Origin: Euglena gracilis
Taxonomy: Eukaryota > Euglenida > Euglenophyceae > Euglenales
Direction: 5' to 3'
DNA length: 64,000 nt
Assembly: GCA_039621445.1 (NCBI GenBank)
Contig: CP154956.1
Location: forward strand, 12,833,443 to 12,897,442
Below, piece by piece: positions 41,262 to 55,325 of this stretch (the stretch's first letter is position 1; every line of letters starts with the position of its first letter). Position numbers and translations under genes: made by a program. The notes beneath the pieces were generated by a model, which had not been told where the DNA came from, ran no database searches, and worked only from the letters and a program-made list of their open reading frames with translations.

Positions 41262-44200
41262 ACACATACATACAACAACACATGTACAAACATCTGATTC
41301 TCGAAAGTGACACCTGACATCCAACATATCTAAAGCCAATGGACGAGGACAACGTTTGTCAGGGACCGACCCATTAACTTGCTGTCCGGGGCACAGCAGC
41401 AGGTCTGGGCCAACCCTCGGAGGACGACTCTCACATCTTCTGCCTCGCCTGCCTGTCCCAGTCCCTGACCTCCAAGCCCAGCTGCCCCACCCCCCGCCAC
41501 TGTATGCGTGCGTGCCTGCATTGTGTTGGCTTTTAATTCTGTCAGATTGCTGGATCCTGTTTTTTTATAGTGTTTTTTTGTGCATGTTAAAAGTATGTTT
41601 GTGAAAAAAAATGCAATATATCATGTACACATATGCATTATATATAGATAGATATATATATTATACATAGATAGATATACATAGATATATATTATACATA
41701 GATATGAATGTTATTATGAAATGTTTTTTATATATTTCCTCTATTTGGCAGCCTAGTGGGACCCCCAGGGGGGTCCACAGGTAAACTCGGGGGTATCAAT
41801 GGGACGTCAAGGTTACAGTTTTAGGCCCAAAGTTGGGCAAAGTATTTTTCAGCTTTAATTCACAAATCAAGGCATGAAATTAGGTCAATTTTCAGGCCTA
41901 AATAAATATCGGGAAAACTGGGCCAAATTCTAACCTTATTTGCATGGGCACCCCTGCATTAAAACCAGATAAATAATGTATAAATATATATATATATATA
42001 TTTATATTCTACATTAAAACCAGATATAATATATATATAATATCTTTTTTTTAAATTTTTATAAAATTTTAAAGATATTTTTTTAATTTTCATGATCCAT
42101 GGGGAATGGGTTTGTGGGTGGGTCCTGGCCGAGCCCCCCACCCCCCCTGAGGTGGGTGGTCCGGCTGAGTGGGTACCCTGCTGGAGGCGGGGTTTTCTGA
42201 ATTTTTTTTTAGGCGCAACCGGCCAAAAAAAATTTGACCCCCCAAAAGTGGGTGCCGCAAGTCCCTCCAGCCCCTGCCCCCCCCCAGGGGATGGGTGGTG
42301 GGTCCGGACCCCCCTCTCCCCAGGTCGTCAGGTCGTGAAACAGCCTTACTTGTGTACCCCCCAGGGGGGTCCCACAAGTAATAGGCCATCTGCTCATCCA
42401 TTGTGTTATTAATTTTTAATTTGTATGTTTGTATTTTTTTATTTCTGATTATTATTCATAACCATTATTATTAATTGTTAGTCATTCTATTTTATCTCTG
42501 GATATCATCGATAAAAAAATATTGATGCAATTATTAATGGTAAGAACTGCTTTTTGGCCAATTGCTTAGTTTATTTCCCCAAACCCTAGCCCAGGACAGC
42601 AGCGACGGGGGCGCCGTCTGCTGCTGCCCTGCCTCCCCCGAGTCGGTCACCAAAGTGGCTTTCATCGACCGGCGCATCAACAACCTCCGGGCGAAGTGCT
42701 ACGCGCACGGCCAGCCCCACCCTCCTTTGCCCGGTAGTGCGGCGTGAGTCGTCCAACCACCGAGACAAGGTGGCATACGCTTCGCACACGGAGATATGTT
42801 TGTGTTCATTCCAGCACTCTGCATTTCTGCTTTTTGTGATCTTTGACTGCGGAGCACCGCCTTCAAAGCACCGCCTGCTTCCTCTGTCCCCTGTCTTGTA
42901 GTTTGGAACCAGACATGCACCCAACGTTCAGAGACATAATTGTGAATGTTGATGACCACATATGACACCGAACACATTCTTCAGGCAAAAAGAACCAGTG
43001 CCCCCCCCCATCTGAGGAGCAAAGGCAAGGATCGACAGTGGAGACAATCAAGTGCCGAGTTTCCCACCAATGCAACTGTAATGCAAGAATGGCCAAATGT
43101 TGGGATGGTCAATGACGAGTTTGCCCATATGAAGAGACATCAGTGGAGGCAGCTTGTGCTGTTTATGTGAGCAAAATTCAAAGAAAAATGTCTGCAACCT
43201 GCATTTGAAGCCCATTGTCATATGTAAAATTGTTCATGGCACGTTTCAGAAAGAGTACACGAAGACATGTAAACAAAAATTTTCCTTTTGGCAAACACAT
43301 CATGTCTAACTATGACATAATGTTCACATATGACACAATGGTATATGCATATGATACGGTATGACATGCCTCATCTGATATGTCTGATCTGTTAATCACA
43401 TACTGTGATATGCATTTTCTTGTGGACACACCGCAACTGATGGAATTTGGGGGCGAGCACGAGAAGTGACGGCGCGGCTGCCTGCGGTGCAGGGTGTGCC
43501 TGGCAGGGCAGCTTCCTGACCCTCCGGGAGCAGCACTGGCCCAGCGAGTGCACCCTCCACGGGGAGCCATGTGCACTGTGCGAGGAGATCGTCCCCGCCG
43601 GCCAGGGCGGGCCCAAACCCCGAAATGCATAACCCCCCCAAATAATAAACCAAATAATAAATAAATAATAAATCATAAATAATAAATCATAATTATTTTC
43701 TAAAAATATATAAAAAACAAACAATAAGTAATAAAATAATTATTATTTGGACACTAGAAGTCGGGGTCCAGGGGGGGTTATTAATTGGGGGGGTTATTAT
43801 TTGGGCAAAAATTCGAAGTCCAAAATCCGCCTGGAAAATCCCTCCACGGGATCCAATGGTCACTTTTTTTTTTGACGATTTGGGGCATCTTCGAAAAATT
43901 GGCGCTTTTTGGTTCTCACCAATGCCACCCAGTTTTGTTATTTTTGTAACATTTCTGCTGCTTTTCTCCTCTCTTTTTTTTATTTGCCTTCACACCTGCC
44001 AGAGGGGGGGGGGGTTACTGTTTGGGCGGCCGAAGTCGGTCCTTAGGGGGGGGGGGGTATAATTTGGTTATTATTTGGGGGGTTTATTATTTGGGGGGGT
44101 TTAGTGTGGCGGACCCCCCAGAAATGGAAGGCAAGGAATATTTTTGGGTCCATTTCTGGAATCCTCCAGGAGGGTCTTTTTTTTTTTTGGATTTTTCTTG

Positions 44201-47200
44201 ACGACGGATGGAAAAAGTATATCATTTTTCAGGCTCCCAAAAAACACTAAAATTTTCTTTCGCGCTTCTCGCCACACGTGACAATTTGACATTTTATTTG
44301 CCATGTTTTTTGAACTCAAAAATACCAAATTTTTTTGAAATTTCATTGTATTTGTGTCTGAAATTGGGGTTTTCGGGAATTTGTCAGGGAAAAATTCAGT
44401 CCCCTACATTTCGCGCCGTCAGGGGGGTCATTTTTTGGGAATTTTATTTATGCATTTTCTCTCGATCGGTGCAGGGGGGGGGGCTCTTATTTGGGGGGGT
44501 TAGGGAAGGGTTTCAAGATTCGTGCCACGAATAATCACAAATACTCACAAATAATCAGGAAGGAATATTCACTAACGGTCAAAAATGGCCACAAGCAATC
44601 ACCAATAATCACAAACGAGAGTTTCACGCCATTCGTAAATGTGTGAATGTGTTCCTCTGAAAATAGTTATTTATCAAGGATTGGCTTTCTAAGCGGGGAG
44701 GAAAAGAGTGGCACTCCTCTCTACCCAACACCATCACAATCATCATCTCATTCCCAGTGGTGTGGGCTGGGGAAGAACGTCCGTGGCATTGGACAACAGG
44801 TGGCTAAAATTGGTCAAAGTCGACTAAAATGGCCCAAAACTGATGACTTTTTGTCAAAAAAAATTGTTCAGAGCAGCCAATAACAATCAAAAAAAAATCA
44901 GGCTGACTCCTGGTGCTTGCCGCCATCCTATCTGAAATGAAAGTGAAAATGTTTTTTTTTGCAAAATTCTTCAACACTCTGCAACTTTTCGCAAAACCTT
45001 GCAAAGTACCGCAAAATGGCGCAGAATTATTTTATATATAATACACACACACACACACACACACATATATATTATATATATATATGTGTGTGTGTGTGTG
45101 CGTGTGTGGTGTATACACACACACACACACATATATAATATATATATATATATCATGGTTTAAGTCCACATTGCTCCAAAATATAAAACGGACTTTTTTG
45201 GGGCAGCATAATAACCACAAATGATCCTCAATAATCACGAATAAACACATCTGGTAATCAAGGTAGTCAGCACAAATTCCGGGGAAGCCTGGGGAAGCTG
45301 GGAGAAAAGGGTGAAACCCTCTTATTGCCCAGCACAACCACAGCAGCCTGGTCGGCCCCACGCTTCTGATTTTCTCGTAAAAAAAGTTAAATAAACTCCA
45401 GCAGATGGTGGTGAGTGGTTTGGGGGGGGGGGGTTCGCCCCACGGACTGCCAGCGCAGTATCATGTCCAGCCCTGCTGCCAGCCAACGAGTATCACACCT
45501 GGCAGAGGTGTGTCCCATTCGGGGCCTCTGGGATGTCCAACTTTTTTGTTACATTTTCTTTTTTCAGTTAAAAAAAATTGGGGTGTTTCAGAGTCTGTCC
45601 AATCTATGTAATCATTCGCCCGCACTTTCAGCATGTCCCCACGTCACCCACTCCTCATCCCCGCATTCTCTGAAGGCTCGGGCCACGTTGCGTTTCGTGC
45701 AGGTCTGCCAGACACCATTTTTTTCGCCATTGTTTTCTATTCTTCCCGTCTGCTCAAGTTCATGCACCAGCTTTTCTACCACCCCCCTGTGTTTGTCATG
45801 AGTCCTCTCGATCCCCACCTCCCCCCAGTCAGCATCAGGCTGAAATTTAAGACGGTGCTGACCCCACCCCAGGGGGGGGGGGGAGGGCTGCCTGGGCATG
45901 ACCTCCACAGCACCCAGATCCGACCCCACCCGGGAGGGGGTGTCGGGCACATGGCCAAAAGTGCCTGGGCGGCCAAGGCTCTTCCGACGGCAAAAGGCGC
46001 CAGAAGACCAGAAACGGCGCAACCAGGCCGGCACCGGCCCCCCCCCCCCCGGGCGGTGAACCCCCCCAAATAGCCAGCCTGGCCGAATAACTTGGCGGGG
46101 GAGGGGCAACAAAGATTCTTCCAGTAACTTGGCACCCCCCTTTCTAAGGCAAAGTTCTTTTACCCCGCTGAAGAAGGGGCCCAAGCAACCTGGCAGGGGG
46201 GGGCAGGGCCGAAAGTTGTTCCAATAACCTGGCACCCCGCCAGGCTATTTTGGGCGGCCAAGCACACGCCTGCCCCGGCACTCCAGGGCACCCCGACCCC
46301 CCCCCGGGGGGGTTGGTCAAATTCCGCCTGGTCGGCCTTTTTTCTGCGGTGCTTCGCCACGCCGGTGCCCAGAAGCCCCGCGCCAAGAAGCGGCTGATGT
46401 GTGTGCTGTGCAACGCGTACGTCCTGCGGGAGGGCGTGGCCAGGCCCTGGCAGGGCGGGCGGCAGCGAGTGCGGCCGCTCCCGGCGTGCATGCGTCTGCA
46501 GCGGGGCACCGCTGGCGGGGCGACAAGGGCACCTTGGCCTTCCATGAGCATTTCGCTGTGGAACTCCATTCAATTTTTTTTTGTCAATAAATGATTGTGG
46601 GAACCTGATTACCACGATTTCCCCATTTAGCCAGCAGCACAGCTTGCAGCAGCAGCAGCAGCAGCACCTTGCAGTATCTCGGTGGAAATTTTTGCATTAT
46701 TTTTGCCCCCCCCCCCCTCCTGTTGCCCAAGGCTTTGGGGTGGCCCCAGCCAGGGCATTTGACCGCATTTGACTGCAAGCACAAGCCCTGGCGCTTTCGG
46801 AGCAAATGATGGGAGTTTTGGCAAAATAGTTGGACTTTCTCTGGGCATGGGAAGCAGCCGGTGAACACCAACAGGTACACACAGAACCGTTTGGGGTGGG
46901 CTGTGTGTTTCGGTGCACCGTTTGGGGTGGGCTATGTGTTTCGGTTCGCATGGATGAATGGGCCCACCGCATCATTGGCCCCCCCAACAGCCGGAAGTGG
47001 TTTCCAACCCGTTTGTTTTGGGCTTGGGCCCATGGCTCCGGCAAAGCCCTGTCCCCACCTCTCCACCTGGCGGTATCCCGGTTTTCTGTTTCCACCTGTT
47101 ACCCAATGTGTGGCGCTCAAAGGCACAGCCCCAAGGATTGAGATGCTTCGGTTTCGCAAGGTGTCCCCCCCCCCCGCCCCCCCGGCTCTTTGGCAACCCC

Positions 47201-50200
47201 AGTTGGTTGGCCCCAGGCTGTTGGAGCAGGCTGTATTTTAGTCGGGTGCCGCCCCCCCCCCGGGGGGGGGGGGGGGCTGCCTGGGCAGGCACTCCAAGGC
47301 ACTCCCAATCCTACCCGGGGGGGGGGGGGTAGAGCACACCGCAAAAAATCCACAGACCCCGGCGCCGAAGGCACTGGGGTGCCAAAAATGGCCTATTTTC
47401 AAAGGAATGTGCCTGGGCACAGGCCGAAATCCGACCCCCCCCCCCGTGGGGGGTAGTGCCTGCCTGGGAAGGCAGTCATAGGCACTCCGGACCCCCCCTC
47501 CCCCCCGGGGTTGATAAAAAACAGCCTGTGTGAAAGTCCATCACCTCCCTCCCCCTAATTAACCCTCTCATGCATTGGGGTCGAAACCCACCCTTTTGAG
47601 GCATTTGGCTGGCCAGATTGTCAGAACCCCCCCAACGAGGGTATCACCTGAGACAATTGTTGCTGATTTGTGATGTGTGACAATTGTTTTTTGGGAAGGT
47701 TTCAGCTCCGGTTGTATTGTACTGCCCCCCCCCCCCGTCAAATGAACACCCTGTTCGGAGCACAATTTTTGCCACCTTGGTGTTTGTTGGACACTGGGGG
47801 GGGGGGTCAATGATTTGTCAGGCGAAAACTTTCAGTCAGTCAGGGCCAACGTCGTTAGGAATGAGCCGTCGGGGTGGGGGATACACAGGGCAAAAAATTA
47901 GATTATTTTTTCGCATTTTGGCAAATTTGCCTTTTTTTGAGATTTTTTTGCGGGTTTTAGTTTTTTTTTTTAACAAAGTTAGTTTGCTGGTTTTTTTTCT
48001 GCCGTTTTGCGTCGCATTTTTGGAGGTCGATATCCCCCCCCCTGAGATACGCTGCTCCACCCCCCTCCCGTTGCCGGGGCCTGGGGTTGGCGGACCACAT
48101 CGACCGCGTCTGCCCGCTGAGCAGCGTGGCCTGCCCCACCGCCTGCGGGGAGAAGTACCTCCGCCGCGACGAGGACCGCCACCTGCGGCAGGAGTGCCCG
48201 GGGAGGGGGCCCCTCCACCCCCCGCCCTGGTGTGACAGTTGCTCCGCCCATCAATCCATACGTGTGGAGTGAAAGAAATATGTGGTCCGTGGATACCAAG
48301 CACAGCAAAGAGCAGCCGTGCAAAGGGAACAAAGCACAACCCCAGGTATACGGAATCCCCAGACATGAACACCTGGTTTCATCTTTTGGTGCGATTGCAG
48401 GACTCCTATGGCGTGGTTTTCTTTTGGGGTCAGAAACAGCAAACTCTTGATTTTGCGCATTTCAGGCGATACCCACTCCAACTTGTCAGGGGGGTGCCCG
48501 ATGCAGGTGTTCCCACGGCATAAAGCGACACACACCCAAGCAAGTATGTTTTGGGGCCTCTCACCGGCCTCCTCGTCAGCTTGGGATGTTGCTGGAACGC
48601 TTCGGGGTGTTGAATGTGAGCTCCAGTGGCATGCGTGACCGGCGTGATATGCGGGGCGTGTCACTGCTTTGGGCGGTGTGGCCCAAGGGGTTGCCTGGAT
48701 GGGTCCCCTCCCTCCGGAGGCGGTCATCCCCTGCCTGACAGAGGGCTGCGGGGCGACGCTGAAACGCAAGGACATGGACGCCCACGGCGCCGGTCACCCC
48801 GATCACACCGGTCACACGTGCCACGCCAGGCATATGCATCACGCCGGTCACGCTTGTCAGGCGTGTCACCACGGTCGTGCTATGCTGTTATGCCAGCGAG
48901 TGTCACACCGGTCCTGAGTGTCCCGTTGGCATGCCGGTCAAGCCCGCTTGCTTGCCATCCTCCTGCTTGTCCGTGTGTGCCTATTGTGTGCCACACCGCC
49001 GTCCGGTCCTCGACCGGGGCCGTGGTGACGCGCATTTGGCCGCCGACCCGACCCGCCACCTCACCGCCCAGGCCGTCGAGGGGAACTCCCACCGGATGCC
49101 CCCATCCCGGACCAAACCCCCAAACACCCCGGACTCCCCAACCCGGGAAATTGTCCTCCCCAAAGATCTGCACAGCTCTCGCCCAGGAAACTGTCACGGT
49201 CAGACCGTCAGGTGACAGTATGACATATTTTGGGGTGAGGGGGGAGGGGCGGGGGAGGCATCCGATGCAGAATCAACTCCGGGGGGCTGGACACACATGT
49301 TCGGTGGGTATGACCAGGTGATTCCTTCCGACCCCGGGAAGCCATCACCAGGCCATACCCACCGAACATGTGTGTCCAGCCCTACAAAGTAGATTCTGCA
49401 TCAGATGCCCCTCTAGAACAAGCTTCCCATTGTCAGAAGGAATGCCCGCTAGGAGCCCCCCTGCCGCACACCCAAGAACCTCGTCTGGGAACAGGGGGGG
49501 GGGAATGCAACTTGCATAATTTGCATTTTTTGGCATAATCAGGTTTTCCCGAAATTTGCATTTTTTTTTGCATTTTTTGCATTTTTTTTGACTTGCATAA
49601 TTTGAAGGGCCAAGTTGCATTTCCCCCCCCCCTGCTGGGAAGCTGTCAGGGTCCCCGACAGGGGGCGTTGGAATGCCCATTAGGAACTCCCCCCCCACGC
49701 CAATCCGTCGTCTGCCCAGCCGCCTGCCGCCCTCGCCATCCGGGAGCTGCGGGCGCTGAAGGACCTCGAGGAACTGCGGGAGCTGCGGGCCGTGACCGCC
49801 CAGCTGGCCGACCTGAAGGGCAACCTTGCCCGGGCCGAGGCACAGCCGGCGGCGCGGCGGGGTGGCCCGGGAATCCTGGCGGAGGCCATACACCTGTGTT
49901 TTTTTGTGTTGTTTCTGTTTGTGGCCTTTTTTTCCCTTGTTTTGTTCACTTTGTGTTTGCTTTCTCAACTCCAGCCCTGAATGGTGGCTGGAGGGTGATG
50001 TATTTTTATGTGAGAAAGGGGGCCCACACCACACAAGCCAGGAAGTTGTCGGCATTGGCATGAGGTGGGGAGAAGAAGAAGAAGAAGAAGAAGACAAAGA
50101 AGAAGAAGAAGAAGAAGAAGAAGAAGAAGAAGAAGAAGAAGAAGAAGAAGAAGAAGAAGAAGACCCTGTATTTCATGAGCAAACCCCCCGCATGTGAATG

Positions 50201-50692
50201 GCAGGGTGCTTTGGGTGTTCACTTGGGGGTCTTGAATATCTTTGGTTTTAGTTGAAACCTGATAAGTTTGAAATTGTGAGCGTGTTTTTTCCTGACGTTG
50301 TGCCAGTTTTGAGTGCCAGAAATGACACTGAAAGTGAAAATGACCAGTGTAGGTTGGTGCGTCAACTTCCCATCGTTTTTTAAGATGTAAGAAATTTCTC
50401 AAAACAAGTGCCAAACAAAGCCTCCTCAAGTGGGGAGAGGGTATTTTGAGCCCCAGCCCGTTGTCAGGAAGCTGGAGTCGTCGGTGTATGGGGCGAAGCC
50501 ATTAGTGATGTTCGACGTCAGCCAGGAGGAGTTTGAGGAGCTGCAGGAGACGTACCACACCCCCGGCACTCTGCCTCCCGAGGCGTTGAGGCTAATGCCA
50601 AGGCAGTGTTTGTGATGAGACCTCTGTAAAAGCGGTGGCACACCACGCCATTGAAAGCACACCTGCACGCACACACTGTGACATGACGCGCA

Positions 50693-50729
<37 letters not shown>

Positions 50730-50755
50730 GCACGCACGCACGCATGCACGCACGC

Positions 50756-50787
<32 letters not shown>

Positions 50788-53700
50788 CACACACACACAC
50801 ACACATCACGCACACGCACACGCACATGAAAATACACATTGATGGATGAGACTCAAAGACACATAATGATGCAAAACTCATTTTCCTCGTGATCCTGAAT
50901 TTGAATCATTGCAGATATCGGATGAATCTTCAAAATGCCGGGGAATTCTGGGACTGCTTCAGCCAGGCAGGTCAAAAATGGTTCCGACCCCCCACCTCTG
51001 TGCGTTGGACCCCAGTTCAGAGGTTGCAGGAATGCACTTATTGCACAAGGGGGATGTGCGCATATTCATATCTTCATTTCCATCCCCAGTGCTGAACAGG
51101 AGGCTGGGTGAGAGTCCCAGAAACTCTCCATGTGGTTGGGGAAATCCCCTCAGATGGAAAACACAGGTCAGGTGCGTAGGGGGCCATAACGGCGTCCGGG
51201 GGGCAGATAGAGGGTCCCCAGGGCTACATTGCTCTCTCCACCTGACATCAAAAAATGAGTCCATTTTCTGGAATTTTTTTTTGAAAAATAGATTTCTTTT
51301 TGGCACAAAAACGGGAAGACCCCCCCCCAGCTGGCCTTCTGATGCAGCCGTGCCCCCCTCCTCCCGCAGCAGGCTGCCGCCCGCGGGGATGTCGCTGGAC
51401 AAGGAGTTCTCGGCATTCGGCATCGAGTGGAAGGCTCACGTGTACCCCTCCGGCCACGACGACTACGAGGACTTTGCCCGGGGCTGGTGCGTGCACTGGG
51501 CCGCCCTTGACTGCCCGGCACGCCTGTGGTTGCGGCTCATAGGCAGCGGAAGGAGAGACATGGTCATTTGATGATCGTTAATTAAATTAATTCTTCGTTA
51601 GTTAATTTAATTGATTGATTTCTTTCATCGATCATTTATTTCTTATTTATGATCAATTTGCTTAATTAACAATTATTAACTGCACTCCGTGCACTTCAAA
51701 TATTGTGTAACCCAAAAAAGATCGTTCCAGTCACCTGGCACCCCTTTTTTTCAGGCAACAGTCCTCAACAATTATTTATTTATTTTTTATTCATTTATTA
51801 TTTATTTAGTGTTCATTTGTTTGTTTGTTTGTTTGTTTGTTTGTTTGTTTGTTTGTTTGTTTTTTGTATTTTTTTTTGCAAACATTTCCGTATTTTTTTC
51901 GCTGATCTCTGTTTTTTTTTCATTTTTTTGTGTTTGTTTGGATTTTTTTTGTTTTCTGCGTCACGTTTTTTTGGGGTCCGTGTTGCGCCCGCCCCCCCTC
52001 AACACGGAGCCAGCCCCGCCCGTGTCAGTGCCTTTGTGGGCCCCGTGGCGGCCTCCCTGCCGGAGGGGTGGGTGGAGCTCCGGTACAAGTGCCTGTTCGA
52101 GCTGTTCGCGGACGGCGTGTCGGTCTCCCACCGCGTGGACGACCGCGCCGCGGGCCCCCCGCCGCTGGCATGGCCCCCCCCGCTGCCCCCCTGAGGGAAC
52201 CTGAACACCCCAGCCACGTTCCCACCCGTATTTCAGCTTTTCAGCTCTTTGCCATTTTTCTCGACATTTGGCTGGCAAAACGGCTTTTTTGCTGGTTTGC
52301 CGACTGCGAAACGGCTTTTTCGCCGTTTTGCTGAAAAGCAATTTTGAAACAAATCGGCTTCTGATGGTGGGAACACAAATTTCTAGTTATTGGACCCCGC
52401 CCGGAGGTCTAAAAAAAAAAAGGGAAGACCAGGCAGATTTTTCTGCAGAACGGTCTCTAACAGACGGTCCAGGGGTCTGGTCTGGGGGTTATTTCTTGGG
52501 GACCCCACCTTGGGCCAAAGAGTTTGAACAGGGTTCGAAATTCAAGCAATCAAAAACCACCGCATTTGTGATGTTTTGGCTGATTTGGCAATGGCAATGG
52601 CTCATTCAGTTGGGAGTCAGTTTTTCCCTGATGCCGACCTGTTGTCGCCGGAAACTGTCGACTTTTTCATCCATTTTATTTTTTCAAATCTTTTATTTTT
52701 TTTGCTGTTTTGCGTTGAGAGTGCTGGGAGAGCAGAGTGTTTTTCCCACCCGTCGGGCATCCCTGCCTGAGTTCCTGAGTTGTCCCGCGCCACCCCCTGA
52801 CACGCCCCGATCACACCGGTCGCACGTGCCACACCACATGTGCATCACGCCGGTCACGCGTGTCAGGCGTGCCACCACGGCCATGCCATGCTGTTATCCC
52901 AGCGGGTGTCACACCGGTCCTGAGTGTCCCGTTGGCCATGCCGGTCAAGCCTGCTTGCCTGCTGTGCTCCTGCTTGTCGGTGTGTGCTCCGGCGGGGGTC
53001 TCGCCCCCCGTCACCGTGCCACCTCGCCCAGGGCGGTACGGCTGGTTCAAGTTCGTGGAGCAGTCCGCCATCAAAGAAGCCCGCCCACCCCTCCGCCCCC
53101 TGCACCCCCTCACCAAGCGTTGAATTCCGGCCGTGAGAATTTTTGGTGTGTGTTCGACTGTTGTTTTAGTAGTTGTGGCCAGCAGCAGCAGCAGCAGTAG
53201 CAGCATCAGAAGCAAGCAGTGGTAGTTCTTGCCACCCAAGACTCTACTACCCCAAAGGACATTATCCTCTTATCTCATCAACTGAACATTATCGCTGGGG
53301 ATTGCAGAAAAGTCCGAAATCCCGGTTTCTCAGGGGAGAGCATTTTTCCGTGCCCCTGGATTTTGCATCAAGAAAACGGGTTTCCCCAGAGAGTTTTTGT
53401 CATGATGCCAACCCCCCCGGAAATTTTCATGACCGAGAACCTGTCATGGCCCCGCCCTGGGTACTGTTTCAGTCACCAGTATTGCCCAACCCCCCCAGGG
53501 GGGTAATATTTTGGGTGAGTTTTGTGTTGGAGGGTGGGTTATATCTCTTTTGGCTCAATTTCCTGCGGCATCCGACTCCATCCTATCCGTCCACTCGCGA
53601 GCGAGAGGTGGGCGGAGGAAAGGCAAATGCGTTTTTTTTTGCGTTTTTTTGTTGTTGTTTTTTTTTCGATTTTGCCTTTTTTGCCTTTTTTTTGCGTTTT

Positions 53701-55257
53701 TTTTTTATTGTGCTTTTTTGTGTTTTGCGTTTTTTTTGTGTTTTTTTGTCTCACCTTCTTTTCAGGGTCCATGTTGTGTTTCCCCCTGGGGGTGGGGGGG
53801 ATGGGGGGTGTTGCCAGCGGCTGCAGTTCATGGTGTCGCTGCTGCACGCCAACGTCCTCCTGCCGCTGCCGGAGGACGAGGAGCCCCCCGCGGAGGACCG
53901 CCGGCCAGAGTCCGCCGCCGGCTGGTCGCTGTACGTCGTGCTGGGCCCCCGGCTGCCGCACAGGGATTGGGGAATGGGAGGAAGGCCCCAAAGGTATTCC
54001 GGAGAGAGACTGTCTGCATGCTGGGAGTCCATTTGGGTCAATGTGGAGTTCGCCAAGCCCATTTGGGGTAAAGTGGGTTTGGCCAATCCCTTTGGGGTAG
54101 GTCCAGAACCTGGTTTTCCTCTTTTCTTTGTTGTCCATAAGTGTCTGGGTTCTCCCTCGGCGGTTTTCAAAGGTGCCGGACGTGTGCCTTCCCGTGGGGG
54201 AAGCCCTTGAGAAATGGATTGTGAAGTAGAAATGAACCTCCCCCCCCCCCTTCTCATTAGGCCCTGGGGGGGGGGGACTCTACCCAAGAAACTAAAGGGC
54301 TTCGCTGAGAAACTGTCGGAGAGCTTTTTGGACAGCTGGGCAGATGGCAGTTTTTCCAAGGAAGGGGTGTGAGGGTGTGTTATTGGACTCCCCTTGATAC
54401 CCGAAATCAAAGTATTAATGTCCCGGCAAACCCTCAAATATAATTCTTAGCAACGGGACGTATTGTGGCAGTGGCTTCTTTGGATGAATTTGGATGAATC
54501 TTTTACAGTTGACACCCCCTCTGTGCAATTGATCAGGGCACAAAAGCCAATTGAAGACCAAAATTGAGTTTTTGAGGGATTGGCTGATATTTTTGTTTTT
54601 GTAAATTTGTATCTTTGCGTGCAACGACATCTTGGATGGCACATTTTTGACCGCATTTCCATTCTGCCTACCCTCCCTCCCTTCTTCACCAGCTCCAAAT
54701 TTCGAATTCCTCTCCAAAGGATGTGCGGACGCCACGTGACCGGGGGCCTCCCGCAGCCCACGTCCTGCTCGCCCTCGGCGTCCTCGCCATCTTCCGCCAC
54801 CGCTCCACCCGGTGACCCAACACACTCCGCTGTCTGCCTGACCCCTCCGCCATTCGCCCGGTTAGTCCCGGCCCACACATCTGCTGAGCTCCACCTCCGC
54901 CTATCTCCTCGCTCTGCTGCCATGCTCCGCTTTCCATCCCATTGAGGGACGGCAAGCAACTGTTGGGTCGTTTGAACGTTTCGCCGTGCCAGGGGACATT
55001 CCCTTCCTTTTGAATTTTTGGTATTGGTAATTATTTTTGGTGAAATTTTTCTGAGTACTCACAGCACGATTTTGGATGTTTGCTTTCTTTCGAGGTTCGT
55101 GTAGGGGGCACCTCAGGATTTTCCCCCTTTCCCCCCTTCCCTTTTCTCTTTCCTTTTTCCCACAAAAATTTTATTTTGAATTCCAGTCACTCACTCCCTC
55201 ACTCACTCACTCAGTCACACACACAACACACACAACACACACAACACACACACACAC

Positions 55258-55325
<68 letters not shown>

